Source of the DNA: JAJNBK01 sp035642715
Lineage (GTDB): Archaea > Thermoproteota > Nitrososphaeria > Nitrososphaerales > Nitrososphaeraceae
Assembly: GCA_035642715.1 (NCBI GenBank)
Contig: DASQRW010000046.1
Span: 19,924 to 83,923 of the forward strand
Length of the DNA stretch: 64,000 nt
Direction: 5' to 3'
In this document: positions 18,646 through 26,988 of the stretch, piece by piece
Position numbering within the stretch: the first letter of the stretch is position 1
Layout of the letters: every line of letters begins with the position of its first letter
Program-made: the position numbers and the translations under genes
The notes under the pieces: model-generated
The model's input: the letters and a program-made list of their open reading frames with translations, nothing else
Database searches by the model: none
What the model was told of the DNA's origin: nothing

Positions 18646-18963
18646 ATGTCTGACAAGAATGTATTTGAAAAAGCAAAAGATATGATTGGCAGTGTGACAA
18701 AATTCCAAAAGCAGAGTAAATTGAACGCTGCTTATGTGGAGCGTGACGAATTCAAAGATTCTAATCACGAGGAAGGATATTTTTGTTATAACTGTATATA
18801 CTGGATAGATGCTGCTGGAGGAAAATGCATGATAGTAGATCATGAAGGACCTGATGTCTCGGGAAAGAAATCCGGAGTAATAGCACCGCATGGTTGTTGT
18901 AATGGATATGAACCAAACTATGACAAAATTCATGATACGAGAAGTGTTCCTCAAAAAACATGA
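18646..18963 (+). CDS. HiPIP-like four-cysteine protein 2 (paralogue)
   Basis: A 105-residue paralogue of the preceding protein. It shares GYFCYNC-x-YW, a third Cys in GKCMIVDHEGPDVSGKKSG and VIAPHGCCNGYEPN, giving C-x2-C-x10-C-x22-CC. The extra Cys next to the last one and an amphipathic N-terminal helix (residues about 5-30) distinguish it. The start ATG 18646 is preceded by a strong Shine-Dalgarno AAGGAGG at 18627-18633 within the end of the first gene, so the pair is one operon. Electron transfer is inferred. Confidence 0.6.
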   Translation: MSDKNVFEKAKDMIGSVTKFQKQSKLNAAYVERDEFKDSNHEEGYFCYNCIYWIDAAGGKCMIVDHEGPDVSGKKSGVIAPHGCCNGYEPNYDKIHDTRSVPQKT

Positions 18964-19508
18964 CTCTTTCGATCACCTTATCCTAAAATAATAATAATAA
19001 TAATAGCACTACAAATAGTAATCCTCATCTTCATTTCTGCAGTTTTATTTAATAATAGAAAGTCTATTAGAACCATTATCGATAGAAGCTATAGTCTTCG
19101 CTCTATACTTTCAAAACACTAATGATTGAATATAAAAAGCATGTCATTATCAATTTTGCATTGTATTTTCAAAATGACCGTAGTGTGAGAACTATTCCTT
19201 GACTAATATATAATATTGCTTATGAGTTTTCTAATCTTTTTATTTGACAAAAAGTCATAATAAATTCTGTCTAAATGTCTGGCCGGCCAACGAGAAATCA
19301 CTTTTTTAATATTATATAAGGCCAACTAGAGGTCTCTGATTAACTAATAATTATTTAGAGAATTATAAGAAACGCTAACCATAATTTTTCTGCTTAAATT
19401 TTTACTGTCAAGATAACAGAGTAAAAACGTTCTGTTTTCTTTATTTTTATATGTCTGTAGATATTTATGAGAAGTTTTTATATTATTAGTTACATTTGTG
19501 TTATTAAT
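18964..19508. other. 545-base intergenic region
   Basis: Holds an AAT/ATA triplet repeat at 18987-19004 and an 8-base GGCCGGCC palindrome at about 19282-19289, unusual in this AT-rich sequence. No gene recognised. Confidence 0.5.
18987..19004. repeat. ATA trinucleotide repeat
   Basis: About six ATA/AAT units just downstream of the HiPIP-like pair. Confidence 0.8.
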
Positions 19509-19835
19509 ATGAAAAAAATTCAATCTGAACGTATCGATGACATAGTAAATTTCGGAGGAGTGAAACTGCATTTGTTTCAACCTAGTGGCAGGATGCTGTG
19601 GACTGTAGTGGGTAAAGACAGTGAGCATTGGCTCGATCCAGAACTAGAATTTTGTTCATGCAAGAATTATTATTTTCAGGCACTTTCTAATGCTGAGCCT
19701 TGCTATCATCTAAAAAGTCTTGCCCAGGCTGCATTTGAGAAGAAATTTGTAACTATTGAATTTGATGACTCTGAATATATTAGATTTTTCAAAGCAGTGA
19801 TATCAGATAATGCGAACAAATTGTTAAACGAGTGA
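19509..19835 (+). CDS. stand-alone SWIM zinc-finger protein, 108 aa
   Basis: A 108-residue protein whose centre matches a SWIM zinc finger: C49-S-C51 then C65-Y-H67, the CxCxnCxH pattern, within LEFCSCKNYYFQALSNAEPC. SWIM fingers mediate DNA or protein binding, and in archaea accompany recombination-type proteins, but this one has no attached domain. The start at ATG 19509 is chosen because upstream residues are hydrophobic noise. It converges with the KGG-repeat gene, overlapping by 12 bases. Confidence 0.75.
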   Translation: MKKIQSERIDDIVNFGGVKLHLFQPSGRMLWTVVGKDSEHWLDPELEFCSCKNYYFQALSNAEPCYHLKSLAQAAFEKKFVTIEFDDSEYIRFFKAVISDNANKLLNE

Positions 19836-20327
19836 AATATCATTAGTAGTTGTTTCTTCTGCGTTTGGTTCCTCTGCCTTTCTGTCTATTGAGTTATATA
19901 ATTCAGCAACATGTGACTGTTTTATAGTTTCGCCGCCACGCTTTCCTATTTCACGGTAGAATTTCGGTCCATATTTCTCCTTAACAATCCCACCACCTTT
20001 TTCACCAATTTCACGATAAAAATCTATTCCGTATTTCTCCTTTACCGACTCTCCGCCTTTCTCTCCTATTGAATGATAAAATTCTATTCCATATTCAGCT
20101 TTTACTGCTTCACCTCCCTTTTTTCCCGCATATCTTAGGCCTTCTTTGTCTTGAGCTCTTGCATCTCCACCTGCCTTTGCTACCCTCGATCTAGTCTCAG
20201 AGTTTGCGGCGGCGAGGCCTCTTAAGTTGTGTGGAGCGATTCCTCCCTTTCTTGCAACTCTTAATCTCGTCTCTTCGCTTGCAGCGGCCAACCCTCTTTT
20301 TGTTTGGTCTGGAATATTCGTGTCCAT
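19824..20327 (-). CDS. KGG-repeat (Em/GsiB-like) stress protein
   Basis: A 167-residue hydrophilic repeat protein like plant Em/LEA group 1 and bacterial GsiB proteins, linked to desiccation and osmotic stress. Four exact-length 20-residue units occupy residues 71-150, with the consensus GGExVKEKYGxxFYxxIGxK. Before them are two copies of a different unit, RGLAAASEETRLRVARKGG (11-29) and RGLAAANSETRSRVAKAGG (36-54). The protein lacks Cys and Trp, and is likely disordered until it binds. Its repeats may expand or contract by recombination. Confidence 0.85.
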   Translation of the reverse strand: MDTNIPDQTKRGLAAASEETRLRVARKGGIAPHNLRGLAAANSETRSRVAKAGGDARAQDKEGLRYAGKKGGEAVKAEYGIEFYHSIGEKGGESVKEKYGIDFYREIGEKGGGIVKEKYGPKFYREIGKRGGETIKQSHVAELYNSIDRKAEEPNAEETTTNDISLV

Positions 20328-20438
20328 ATTAGAAGATTATCGATATGGAATAAAAGGGGACTAGAAGAAAACTAGGGAACCTTTCTATCTCAAGACATTC
20401 AAGTAATCATTATATTGAAATAATTTAATATTCCTTCA

Positions 20439-21725
20439 TTGGCAGATGAAAGAAATATTTTAATTATTGGTTCTGGCGGAAGAGAACACGCTCTTGGATG
20501 GAAATTATCGCAGAGTCCGGACGTAAGAAAAATATATTTTGCGCCTGGCAACGGTGGAACTTATGAGAATATTGATTTACAACCTATGGAATTTGACAAA
20601 TTATCATTATTTGCAAAGGAGCACGAATGTTTTACTATTGTAGGTAGCGAAGGGCCACTTGCTGAAGGAATAGTAGATTCTTTTGAAAGAGAAGGTCTAA
20701 TGATTTTCGGTCCTACTAGGAAGGCTGCTCAGTTAGAATCGAGCAAAGATTTTGCTAAAAAATTGATGAAAAAACATAAAATTCCGACTGCTGATTATTG
20801 TACATTTTCAGACACAGATAAAGCCAAAGATTATGTTAACAAACAGAACTCAAAACTAGTAGTAAAAGCAGATGGATTAGCCTCAGGTAAGGGTGTAATA
20901 TTATGTGACAATGCCAATGAAGCAATAGAAGCCATTGATACAATTATGACTAAAGGAAAGTTTGGAGCAGCTGGTAATCGTGTTGTCATCGAAGAACGTT
21001 TATTAGGTGAGGAAGCATCATTTATAGCTCTGTGCGATGGCAAGGCAATTCTACCATTAGCTTCTAGTCAGGATCATAAACGAATATTTGATAATGATAA
21101 AGGAGAGAATACGGGTGGAATGGGAAGCTATTCGCCTAACCTAATAATCGATGATGATTTGACTGAAAAAATAATCAAAAAAATAATGTTACCCGCCGTC
21201 TCTGCAATGAAAAATGAAAATAATATCTTTAAAGGGTTTCTCTACGCTGGGATCATGATTGACAAAGAATCAAACGAGCCCTCAGTCCTAGAGTTCAATG
21301 TGAGAATGGGAGATCCAGAATGTCAACCTATAATGATGAGAATGAATTCTGATTTACTTGAATATTTAAAAGCAGCATATGAAGGAAAATTAGATTCAAT
21401 GCCACCATTAAAATGGAAAAAACAGTTTGCTGTGTGTGTTATCATGGCTGCGAGGGGGTATCCAGGAAATTATCATACAGGTGATATAATACAAGGCATT
21501 AATTCCGACTTTAGTGAAAATGTCATCATATTTCATGGGAGTACAAAACGCGATTCGCAGAATAGAATTATAACAGATGGTGGAAGAGTTCTAGGAGTTA
21601 CTGCACTAGGTCATAGCATTGAACAGGCAAGAAATAATGCATATTCTGCAGTTCATAAAATAAGTTGGGGATATAATAGTCAATATTATAGAAAAGATAT
21701 TGCAATGAAGGCATTGAGACATTAG
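20439..21725 (+). CDS. purD: phosphoribosylamine-glycine ligase
   Basis: Joins phosphoribosylamine and glycine with ATP in purine synthesis. The 428-residue length is normal. Motifs include the N-terminal NILIIGSGGREHALGWKL, GSEGPLAEGIVD, ATP-grasp VVKADGLASGKGVILC, the SQDHKR-x-NDKGENTGGMGSYSP loop and FNVRMGDPECQ. TTG start. It converges on the 5-formyl-THF cyclo-ligase gene, overlapping its stop by four bases. Confidence 0.96.
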   Translation: MADERNILIIGSGGREHALGWKLSQSPDVRKIYFAPGNGGTYENIDLQPMEFDKLSLFAKEHECFTIVGSEGPLAEGIVDSFEREGLMIFGPTRKAAQLESSKDFAKKLMKKHKIPTADYCTFSDTDKAKDYVNKQNSKLVVKADGLASGKGVILCDNANEAIEAIDTIMTKGKFGAAGNRVVIEERLLGEEASFIALCDGKAILPLASSQDHKRIFDNDKGENTGGMGSYSPNLIIDDDLTEKIIKKIMLPAVSAMKNENNIFKGFLYAGIMIDKESNEPSVLEFNVRMGDPECQPIMMRMNSDLLEYLKAAYEGKLDSMPPLKWKKQFAVCVIMAARGYPGNYHTGDIIQGINSDFSENVIIFHGSTKRDSQNRIITDGGRVLGVTALGHSIEQARNNAYSAVHKISWGYNSQYYRKDIAMKALRH

Positions 21726-22306
21726 CAAAGCATAATTTTTTCTTCAGTAGCCACAGCGTTAACTTTTTGATCAAAGCGCTCACGGGGAAGATTATAATCT
21801 AATAGCTGAATTTCAAATGCTAAACCCAGCGAGAATACACATTTTTTATCTTGAAGGTATCTATCGTAATAACCCCTTCCATACCCCAGCCTATACCCAT
21901 TTCTATCAAAGGCAATGCCCGGAACAATAATCATATCGATATCATCTATAAGTTCTGCAGAGTATGGAGAAGGTTCTTTTATTCCAAATTTATTTAAAAT
22001 TGGTTGATCTTCTAAATCCTTCATATTTGATATCTTGTAAAAGAAAATTTTATCTCTTAAAGTTGCAGGCATTGCCAATATCTTTTGCCCTTCTAAAACT
22101 TTGCTTAATATATTCAGAGTGTTAACCTCAGATCCTTTTGGATAATATGCTCCAATCACCTTTGCAGATTTAAAAGTAGGAAGGCAGATTACCCGTTGTT
22201 GAATTAATATACTTTTTGTATGAATTTCTCTCTCTGATAATGTATTACGTTTCTGCAGGATGGACTGTCTAATTTTATTCTTAGCTTCAGATTTTTTTGA
22301 AATCAG
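21722..22306 (-). CDS. 5-formyltetrahydrofolate cyclo-ligase; non-canonical start
   Basis: Recycles 5-formyl-THF to methenyl-THF with ATP. The C-terminal motif MIIVPGIAFDRNGYRLGYGR then GYYDRYL is diagnostic. ATG 22159 would give only 145 residues, yet the frame continues upstream as AKNKIRQSILQKRNTLSERE and VICLPTFKSAKVIGAYYPKG, the normal N-terminus. The frame has no ATG, GTG or TTG before TAA 22312. CTG at 22306 overlaps the folD stop in CTGA, like a normal ATGA coupling, and yields 194 residues. Alternatively GTG at 22315 would fit if the A7 run were A6. Confidence 0.88.
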   Translation of the reverse strand: MISKKSEAKNKIRQSILQKRNTLSEREIHTKSILIQQRVICLPTFKSAKVIGAYYPKGSEVNTLNILSKVLEGQKILAMPATLRDKIFFYKISNMKDLEDQPILNKFGIKEPSPYSAELIDDIDMIIVPGIAFDRNGYRLGYGRGYYDRYLQDKKCVFSLGLAFEIQLLDYNLPRERFDQKVNAVATEEKIMLC

Positions 22307-23169
22307 ATATTATCACTCGCTTTTCTCTTAGATGCGGCGGAAACAGTATTTTTCAATAGCATGGATACTGTCATAGGTCCGACCCCGCCTGGTACTGGAG
22401 TAATCCAGGATGCCTTTTTCCTGACCCCTTCAAAGTCTACATCGCCAGTTATTTTTCTCTCGTACCTTGAAATTCCAACATCGATTACTATGGCACCCGG
22501 TTTTATCATATCTGAAGTGAGAGTAAAGATTTCCCGGTTGCCAACTGCTGTAATTGCTACATCAGCCTGCCTCAATTTACCCTTAAGATCTTTCGTTTTA
22601 GAATGACATATTGTTACCGTGGCATTTCGTTCCAACAATAGCATAGCAAGAGGTTTTCCCACGAGATTGCTACGATTAACTATAATGGCATCCGTTCCCG
22701 ATACATCAATATTGTAAAAGTCTAACATCTGAATGATTCCTGCTGGAGTACATGGTTTTAAATAGGCAGAACCACTTAACAACAGACCTGCATTGAATGG
22801 TGTAAGTCCATCAACATCTTTAGCAGGATTAATAGTGTTAATTATAGCAAATTTATCGATATTAGAAGGAAGAGGCAGTTGAACTAAGATTCCGTGAATC
22901 TTTTCATCTTCGTTTAACAAATTGACAAGGTCAATTAATTCTCGCTGACTAACTGACGATGTCAATTTATGATCGCATGTAGTAATTCCTACGTCTTCGG
23001 CAGCTTTTTGCTTGTTTTTTATGTATGTAGCAGATGATGGATCATCTCCAACAAGAATAGTAGCAAGGCTGGCTTGAATGCCTTGACTTTTCAATTTGTC
23101 AACTGCTTTTTTTACTTGTTTTTTTACATCATCCGCCACCACTAAACCGTCAATTACTTTTCCAGTCAA
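22303..23169 (-). CDS. folD: methylenetetrahydrofolate dehydrogenase/cyclohydrolase
   Basis: Bifunctional enzyme interconverting methylene-, methenyl- and 10-formyl-THF, which supplies PurN. 288 residues. Visible motifs: ATILVGDDPSSATYIKNKQK, with the YxxxK catalytic Lys; GILVQLPLPSNID; KDVDGLTPFNAG; and ITPVPGGVGPMTVSML at the C-terminus, with the NADP-binding IIVNRSNLVGKP. TTG start. It lies between purN and the cyclo-ligase on the minus strand and overlaps the latter. Confidence 0.96.
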   Translation of the reverse strand: MTGKVIDGLVVADDVKKQVKKAVDKLKSQGIQASLATILVGDDPSSATYIKNKQKAAEDVGITTCDHKLTSSVSQRELIDLVNLLNEDEKIHGILVQLPLPSNIDKFAIINTINPAKDVDGLTPFNAGLLLSGSAYLKPCTPAGIIQMLDFYNIDVSGTDAIIVNRSNLVGKPLAMLLLERNATVTICHSKTKDLKGKLRQADVAITAVGNREIFTLTSDMIKPGAIVIDVGISRYERKITGDVDFEGVRKKASWITPVPGGVGPMTVSMLLKNTVSAASKRKASDNI

Positions 23170-23271
23170 CTAATCAAGAGAAAGCAGCAGGCATTATTTT
23201 GCGTTACTAGTCATGGATACATTTTCTTTTATAAATTTTATATTTTAAAAGTTCCACATTTGGAAGTTAAA

Positions 23272-23895
23272 TTATTTTCCAAGTAATACCTTTCGACCCA
23301 CAATTTTTATTTTGCCTTCTGCAAACAGCCTTACTGCCTCAGGATATAATTCATGTTCTTTTCTCAATATCCTTGCTGAGAGTTCTTCTTCTGTGTCTGA
23401 GTCAATTACTTCTACTGGCCTCTGAAGTAGAATAGGTCCTGAATCGAGTCCTTCATCTACAAAATGTACAGTGCACCCTGATACTTTGACACCATATTCT
23501 ATTGCTTGTTTCTGTGCATGAAGACCGGGAAATGAAGGTAATAACGCTGGATGGATATTTAGTATTCGCATAGGATACTCTTTTACGAATTCAGCACTAA
23601 TAAGGCGCATAAAGCCTGCTAGGCAAACGAGACCATACTCTGATCTTACATCATATTTTTTTAACACTGAAATAACTTTCTTGTCATAATCCCATCCTTT
23701 CAAACCTTGGCTCAGAACAATTTCTGTAGGAATTCCAAAATTTTCGAAGGCAACTTTTAGTCCCGCTGCATCAGTTTTATTAGAGATTACTACTGCAGGA
23801 TTGATGTTTTTTATATTTCCTGATTTTATTGCAGAAAGAATCGCAGCCATATTACTTCCTCTGCCGGAGATCAGTATCCCAAGCTTAATCAACAA
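23272..23895 (-). CDS. purN: phosphoribosylglycinamide formyltransferase
   Basis: Transfers the formyl group of 10-formyl-THF to GAR in purine synthesis. 207 residues, the usual size. Motifs are KLGILISGRGSNMAAIL, the LAGFMRLISAEF segment, catalytic NIHPALLPSFPGLHA with Asn/His, and the GCTVHFVDEGLDSGPIL segment carrying the catalytic Asp. TTG start. First gene of a purN-folD-cyclo-ligase run that couples purine synthesis to folate one-carbon units. Confidence 0.95.
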   Translation of the reverse strand: MLIKLGILISGRGSNMAAILSAIKSGNIKNINPAVVISNKTDAAGLKVAFENFGIPTEIVLSQGLKGWDYDKKVISVLKKYDVRSEYGLVCLAGFMRLISAEFVKEYPMRILNIHPALLPSFPGLHAQKQAIEYGVKVSGCTVHFVDEGLDSGPILLQRPVEVIDSDTEEELSARILRKEHELYPEAVRLFAEGKIKIVGRKVLLGK

Positions 23896-24030
23896 TATTT
23901 TTGTCGATACTTAAAGATAAATACCTAACAGAAAAGCAAAACGTTTCTCTCCTATTTAACCTGATATCAATCTTATATTGTCCCAAGAATGTTAAAATAC
24001 AAGTTATAACAACAAATTAAAACTAACCAA

Positions 24031-25092
24031 TTGGCTGCTAAAATTTGTTTTTCTCAATGCGGTATTGTTATCTACACCGATGGTAAAAAAATATTACTTG
24101 ATCCTAATAGACAGACTTACTGTGATATTACTTTTGTTTCTCATGCACATACTGATCATTTACATAAAAAGTGCGGCAAATATGATTCAATAAAAAGTAA
24201 GACTTTGGTATCAAGGGAAACTTCGTTGATCGCTGAAGCACGGGGATATAGATTAAGCGATTTACAAGAAGAAGAGGATGATGGATTTAAGCTAATTGAT
24301 ACAGGACATATTTTAGGTTCGAGAGGATTGTTAGTAAACCATGATGAGATTTATTATACAGGAGATATCTCAATTAAAGAAAGAGCATTTATGAGACCAG
24401 CTCTAATTCCGCAGGTCCACACATTAATAATAGAATCAACTTTTGGCAGACCGCAATACGTTTTCCCTGATTTGCGCGAAGTCGTACATAATGCCAACAA
24501 GATCATTTCTAGGATGTATGATAAAGGAATTCCTGTCCTTCTAATGGGTTATCCTTTGGGTAAAGCGCAACTATTAACAGAATTTTTTGGGCATTGGGAT
24601 CCGTTATATGTGCATGATTCTGTATATAACATGAACTCTATTTATTCCAAATTGGGTGTACGGTTGAAGAGTACAATGAAACATTCCACGGCAGAAGACC
24701 AAAACCTTCTTTTAAAAAACAAGCCATGGATCATGATTACTCCATTATTTCATGGGAGAAACGGTTTTATAAAACGCATGAAAGAGAGATATGGGGCTAT
24801 TACAATAGGATTTAGCGGATGGGCCATTGATACAAACTACAAATTCATGATGGGACTTGACTATGCTTTACCTATGAGCGACCATTGTGATTATAGGGAT
24901 CTTGTCCAAGTTGTAAATAAATGTATTCCAAAAAAGATCTACACATTTCATGGATTCGCGATAGATTTTGCTAAGACATTGAGAAAGCTTGGTTTCGATG
25001 CTGAACCACTTTTAGATAAAGATATGAAAAGAGAAGAAAAAGATAAAAATAGTTCGTCTGTTATTTCTCTTGATAGTTATATGAATGCTTGA
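24031..25092 (+). CDS. metallo-beta-lactamase-fold exonuclease-like protein
   Basis: A 353-residue MBL-fold protein of the group related to mRNA 3'-end processing factors and DNA-ligase-associated exonucleases. The metal-binding motif is SHAHTDHLHKK; other family motifs are DTGHILGSRGLLV, YYTGDISIKER, IIESTFGRP and the beta-CASP-like C-terminal MSDHCDYRDLVQVV and TFHGFA segments. TTG start. Nuclease activity on DNA or RNA is expected but the substrate is unclear. Its stop abuts that of the convergent oxidoreductase gene. Confidence 0.82.
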   Translation: MAAKICFSQCGIVIYTDGKKILLDPNRQTYCDITFVSHAHTDHLHKKCGKYDSIKSKTLVSRETSLIAEARGYRLSDLQEEEDDGFKLIDTGHILGSRGLLVNHDEIYYTGDISIKERAFMRPALIPQVHTLIIESTFGRPQYVFPDLREVVHNANKIISRMYDKGIPVLLMGYPLGKAQLLTEFFGHWDPLYVHDSVYNMNSIYSKLGVRLKSTMKHSTAEDQNLLLKNKPWIMITPLFHGRNGFIKRMKERYGAITIGFSGWAIDTNYKFMMGLDYALPMSDHCDYRDLVQVVNKCIPKKIYTFHGFAIDFAKTLRKLGFDAEPLLDKDMKREEKDKNSSSVISLDSYMNA

Positions 25093-26193
25093 TTAATTAG
25101 TTTTTTCCTGATCTCTGAAATATGGAATAACCTTGTTACCAAATATTTCAATGTTCTTAAAGTACCCTTCGCCCCAGTACCTAATAATAAAATGATTTGT
25201 GCCGGCTTTAATGAAGCGTTCAAGCATTTCTATTACATCATCTGGTTTCCCTATGCCTATCGCTGTCCTTGCAACGCTATCAGGTATTTTCATTGCAGCT
25301 CTCTTCATCTGTTGCATGAGTTCTGGCTTATTCATGGCATATTCTGTAAAGTATCTTCGAAAGTCAAATTCTGAGTCTTGGGGTATATTATGAACTTTTA
25401 ACAGCTCTGGCTTGTATAGACTAACTTTTACTGCATTTTTCATCTTATTCCAAGCCTCTTCTCCATCATCTGTAAAGTAAATGTCAACATCATTCGCAAA
25501 TTGGAAGTTAGATAGATCTCGTCCGTACTTTTTTGCATGTTCTTTAATCACATTGGCATGAGAGCCGAATAATTCTGGTGTATAACCTATCGGAATCCAT
25601 CCATCACCATATTTTGCACATAATTCAAGTGTCTTTGGTGCTCCTGCCGCAATATATACGGGTGGTCGTGGTTTACGAATACTTTTAGTCTGAAGGCACG
25701 CATTAATTAATTTGTAATAGACGCCATCATAATTAACATGATTATCTGGGTCAGATTCAAAAAGTCTTTCTATTACTTCTAATTGTTCCTGGAATTTAGT
25801 TACTGGCTTGCTAAATTCTATTCCGAAATCCACTACATTCTGTGCTTCGCCTGCTCCGATTCCAAGAACAGCCCTGCCTTTTGTAATTCTGTCTAAAGTA
25901 ATAGTCGAAAGCGCAATTGAAGATGGATGTCTTCTAATAGCATCTGTTACACATGTGCCAAGTTCAACGTTCTGGGTAACAGCTCCAATGGCTGCAAGCA
26001 TAAGCCATGCATCATTAACAACAGCATTTTTCCACTGTGGAACGTTTGAATGATCCATTGCCCAAATTGAATCATAATCCATCCTGTCAGCTATCTGGCA
26101 AGCAGTCATAACCTGAGTTTCGTCCAGCCCCAGTCTGGCAACATTCAGACCCTGCGTAAAACCGAATTTCGTTCTCATGTCAAAATCTTGCAT
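25093..26193 (-). CDS. LLM-class F420-dependent oxidoreductase (Mer-like)
   Basis: A 366-residue luciferase-like monooxygenase-fold protein similar to F420-dependent methylene-tetrahydromethanopterin reductase. Features: SIWAMDHSN near the N-terminus, NVELGTCVTDAIRRHPSSIA, ITKGRAVLGIGAGEAQN and RPPVYIAAGAPKTLELCAKYGDGWIP. The family uses reduced F420 (or FMN); cofE in this window shows F420 is made. In ammonia oxidisers these proteins are common and their substrates mostly unknown, so a true Mer role is not claimed. Confidence 0.82.
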   Translation of the reverse strand: MQDFDMRTKFGFTQGLNVARLGLDETQVMTACQIADRMDYDSIWAMDHSNVPQWKNAVVNDAWLMLAAIGAVTQNVELGTCVTDAIRRHPSSIALSTITLDRITKGRAVLGIGAGEAQNVVDFGIEFSKPVTKFQEQLEVIERLFESDPDNHVNYDGVYYKLINACLQTKSIRKPRPPVYIAAGAPKTLELCAKYGDGWIPIGYTPELFGSHANVIKEHAKKYGRDLSNFQFANDVDIYFTDDGEEAWNKMKNAVKVSLYKPELLKVHNIPQDSEFDFRRYFTEYAMNKPELMQQMKRAAMKIPDSVARTAIGIGKPDDVIEMLERFIKAGTNHFIIRYWGEGYFKNIEIFGNKVIPYFRDQEKTN

Positions 26194-26550
26194 CCTCCAT
26201 AGGAAGTTAATAGTTGAAAGAATATAGGGAACCGATTACTCATCTTAAAATAAGAAACAAAGTTAGCACCTATTTAAGTTTGTCCTGTTCATTATAAGAC
26301 GATCGCTCTGCTTCATCCAGTACCTGTGTGGTAATTATGTACGGCCAACCTCTATATACTATAAGACTATACAATACGTTGTAAAGTTCTTTCAAGTTGT
26401 AGATTCTGATTAGATTAAAGCTACCATCATTTCCATTAAAACAACAATTTTGTCTTTTTGGTGTAGTATAATGTCTTATTTTAATTAAAGTGACATACCG
26501 CTCATTCTGCTTGCAAAGAAGCTTTATATAAGAATTCGATGGAATTTGTA
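26194..26550. other. divergent intergenic region, about 345 bases
   Basis: Separates the Mer-like gene (minus) from the HTH regulator (plus). It holds the regulator's TATA box at 26521-26531. Nothing else recognised. Confidence 0.5.
26521..26531 (+). promoter_or_regulatory. TATA box for the HTH regulator
   Basis: CTTTATATAAG centred near 26526. Initiation is expected about 26 bases downstream, near 26552, beyond ATG 26539 and at ATG 26551, favouring a leaderless transcript starting there. Confidence 0.5.
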
Positions 26551-26970
26551 ATGTCTAATATAATGCTTCTACCTTCTGAAATTGAGGCTAAATCTTTGAT
26601 TCCCGCGATCAGGGCCATTTTAGCAAAGAAGCTCATCAAAGAGTATGACTTAAAGGAAGAAGTTGTTGCTAATGTATTAGGCATCACTCAAGCTGCAGTA
26701 AGTAACTATTTGAGAGGGACAAGGGGTGATGTTGAACTTATCTCTAAACTTGGCTCTTTACACGAAGTTATGCATATGGTTGACGATATTGCGAGAGATC
26801 TGTCAACGAACAAAGCATATACTCCTAACACTATGGCCAAATTAATTGAATTATTTAATTATATGCGCTACACATTTATTATATGTGATGTCCATCACCG
26901 CATAGAGTCAAATATAGACGAACAAATTTGTGAGCAATGCAAAGGTAGTCTTATACGGGCTAGCATATGA
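26551..26970 (+). CDS. archaeal HTH transcriptional regulator
   Basis: A protein of about 139 residues with an N-terminal helix-turn-helix: LKEEVVANVLGITQAAVSNY then LRGTRGD, where the recognition helix is ITQAAVSNYL. It belongs to the archaeal COG2522-like predicted regulators. The C-terminus carries IICDVHHRIESN and EQICEQCKGS, three Cys and two His that could bind metal or act as a redox switch. The ATG at 26539 is 4 codons upstream; the TATA position favours 26551. Targets are unknown; the divergent Mer-like gene is a candidate. Confidence 0.78.
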   Translation: MSNIMLLPSEIEAKSLIPAIRAILAKKLIKEYDLKEEVVANVLGITQAAVSNYLRGTRGDVELISKLGSLHEVMHMVDDIARDLSTNKAYTPNTMAKLIELFNYMRYTFIICDVHHRIESNIDEQICEQCKGSLIRASI

Positions 26971-26988
26971 GATTTACCAATAAAATTA

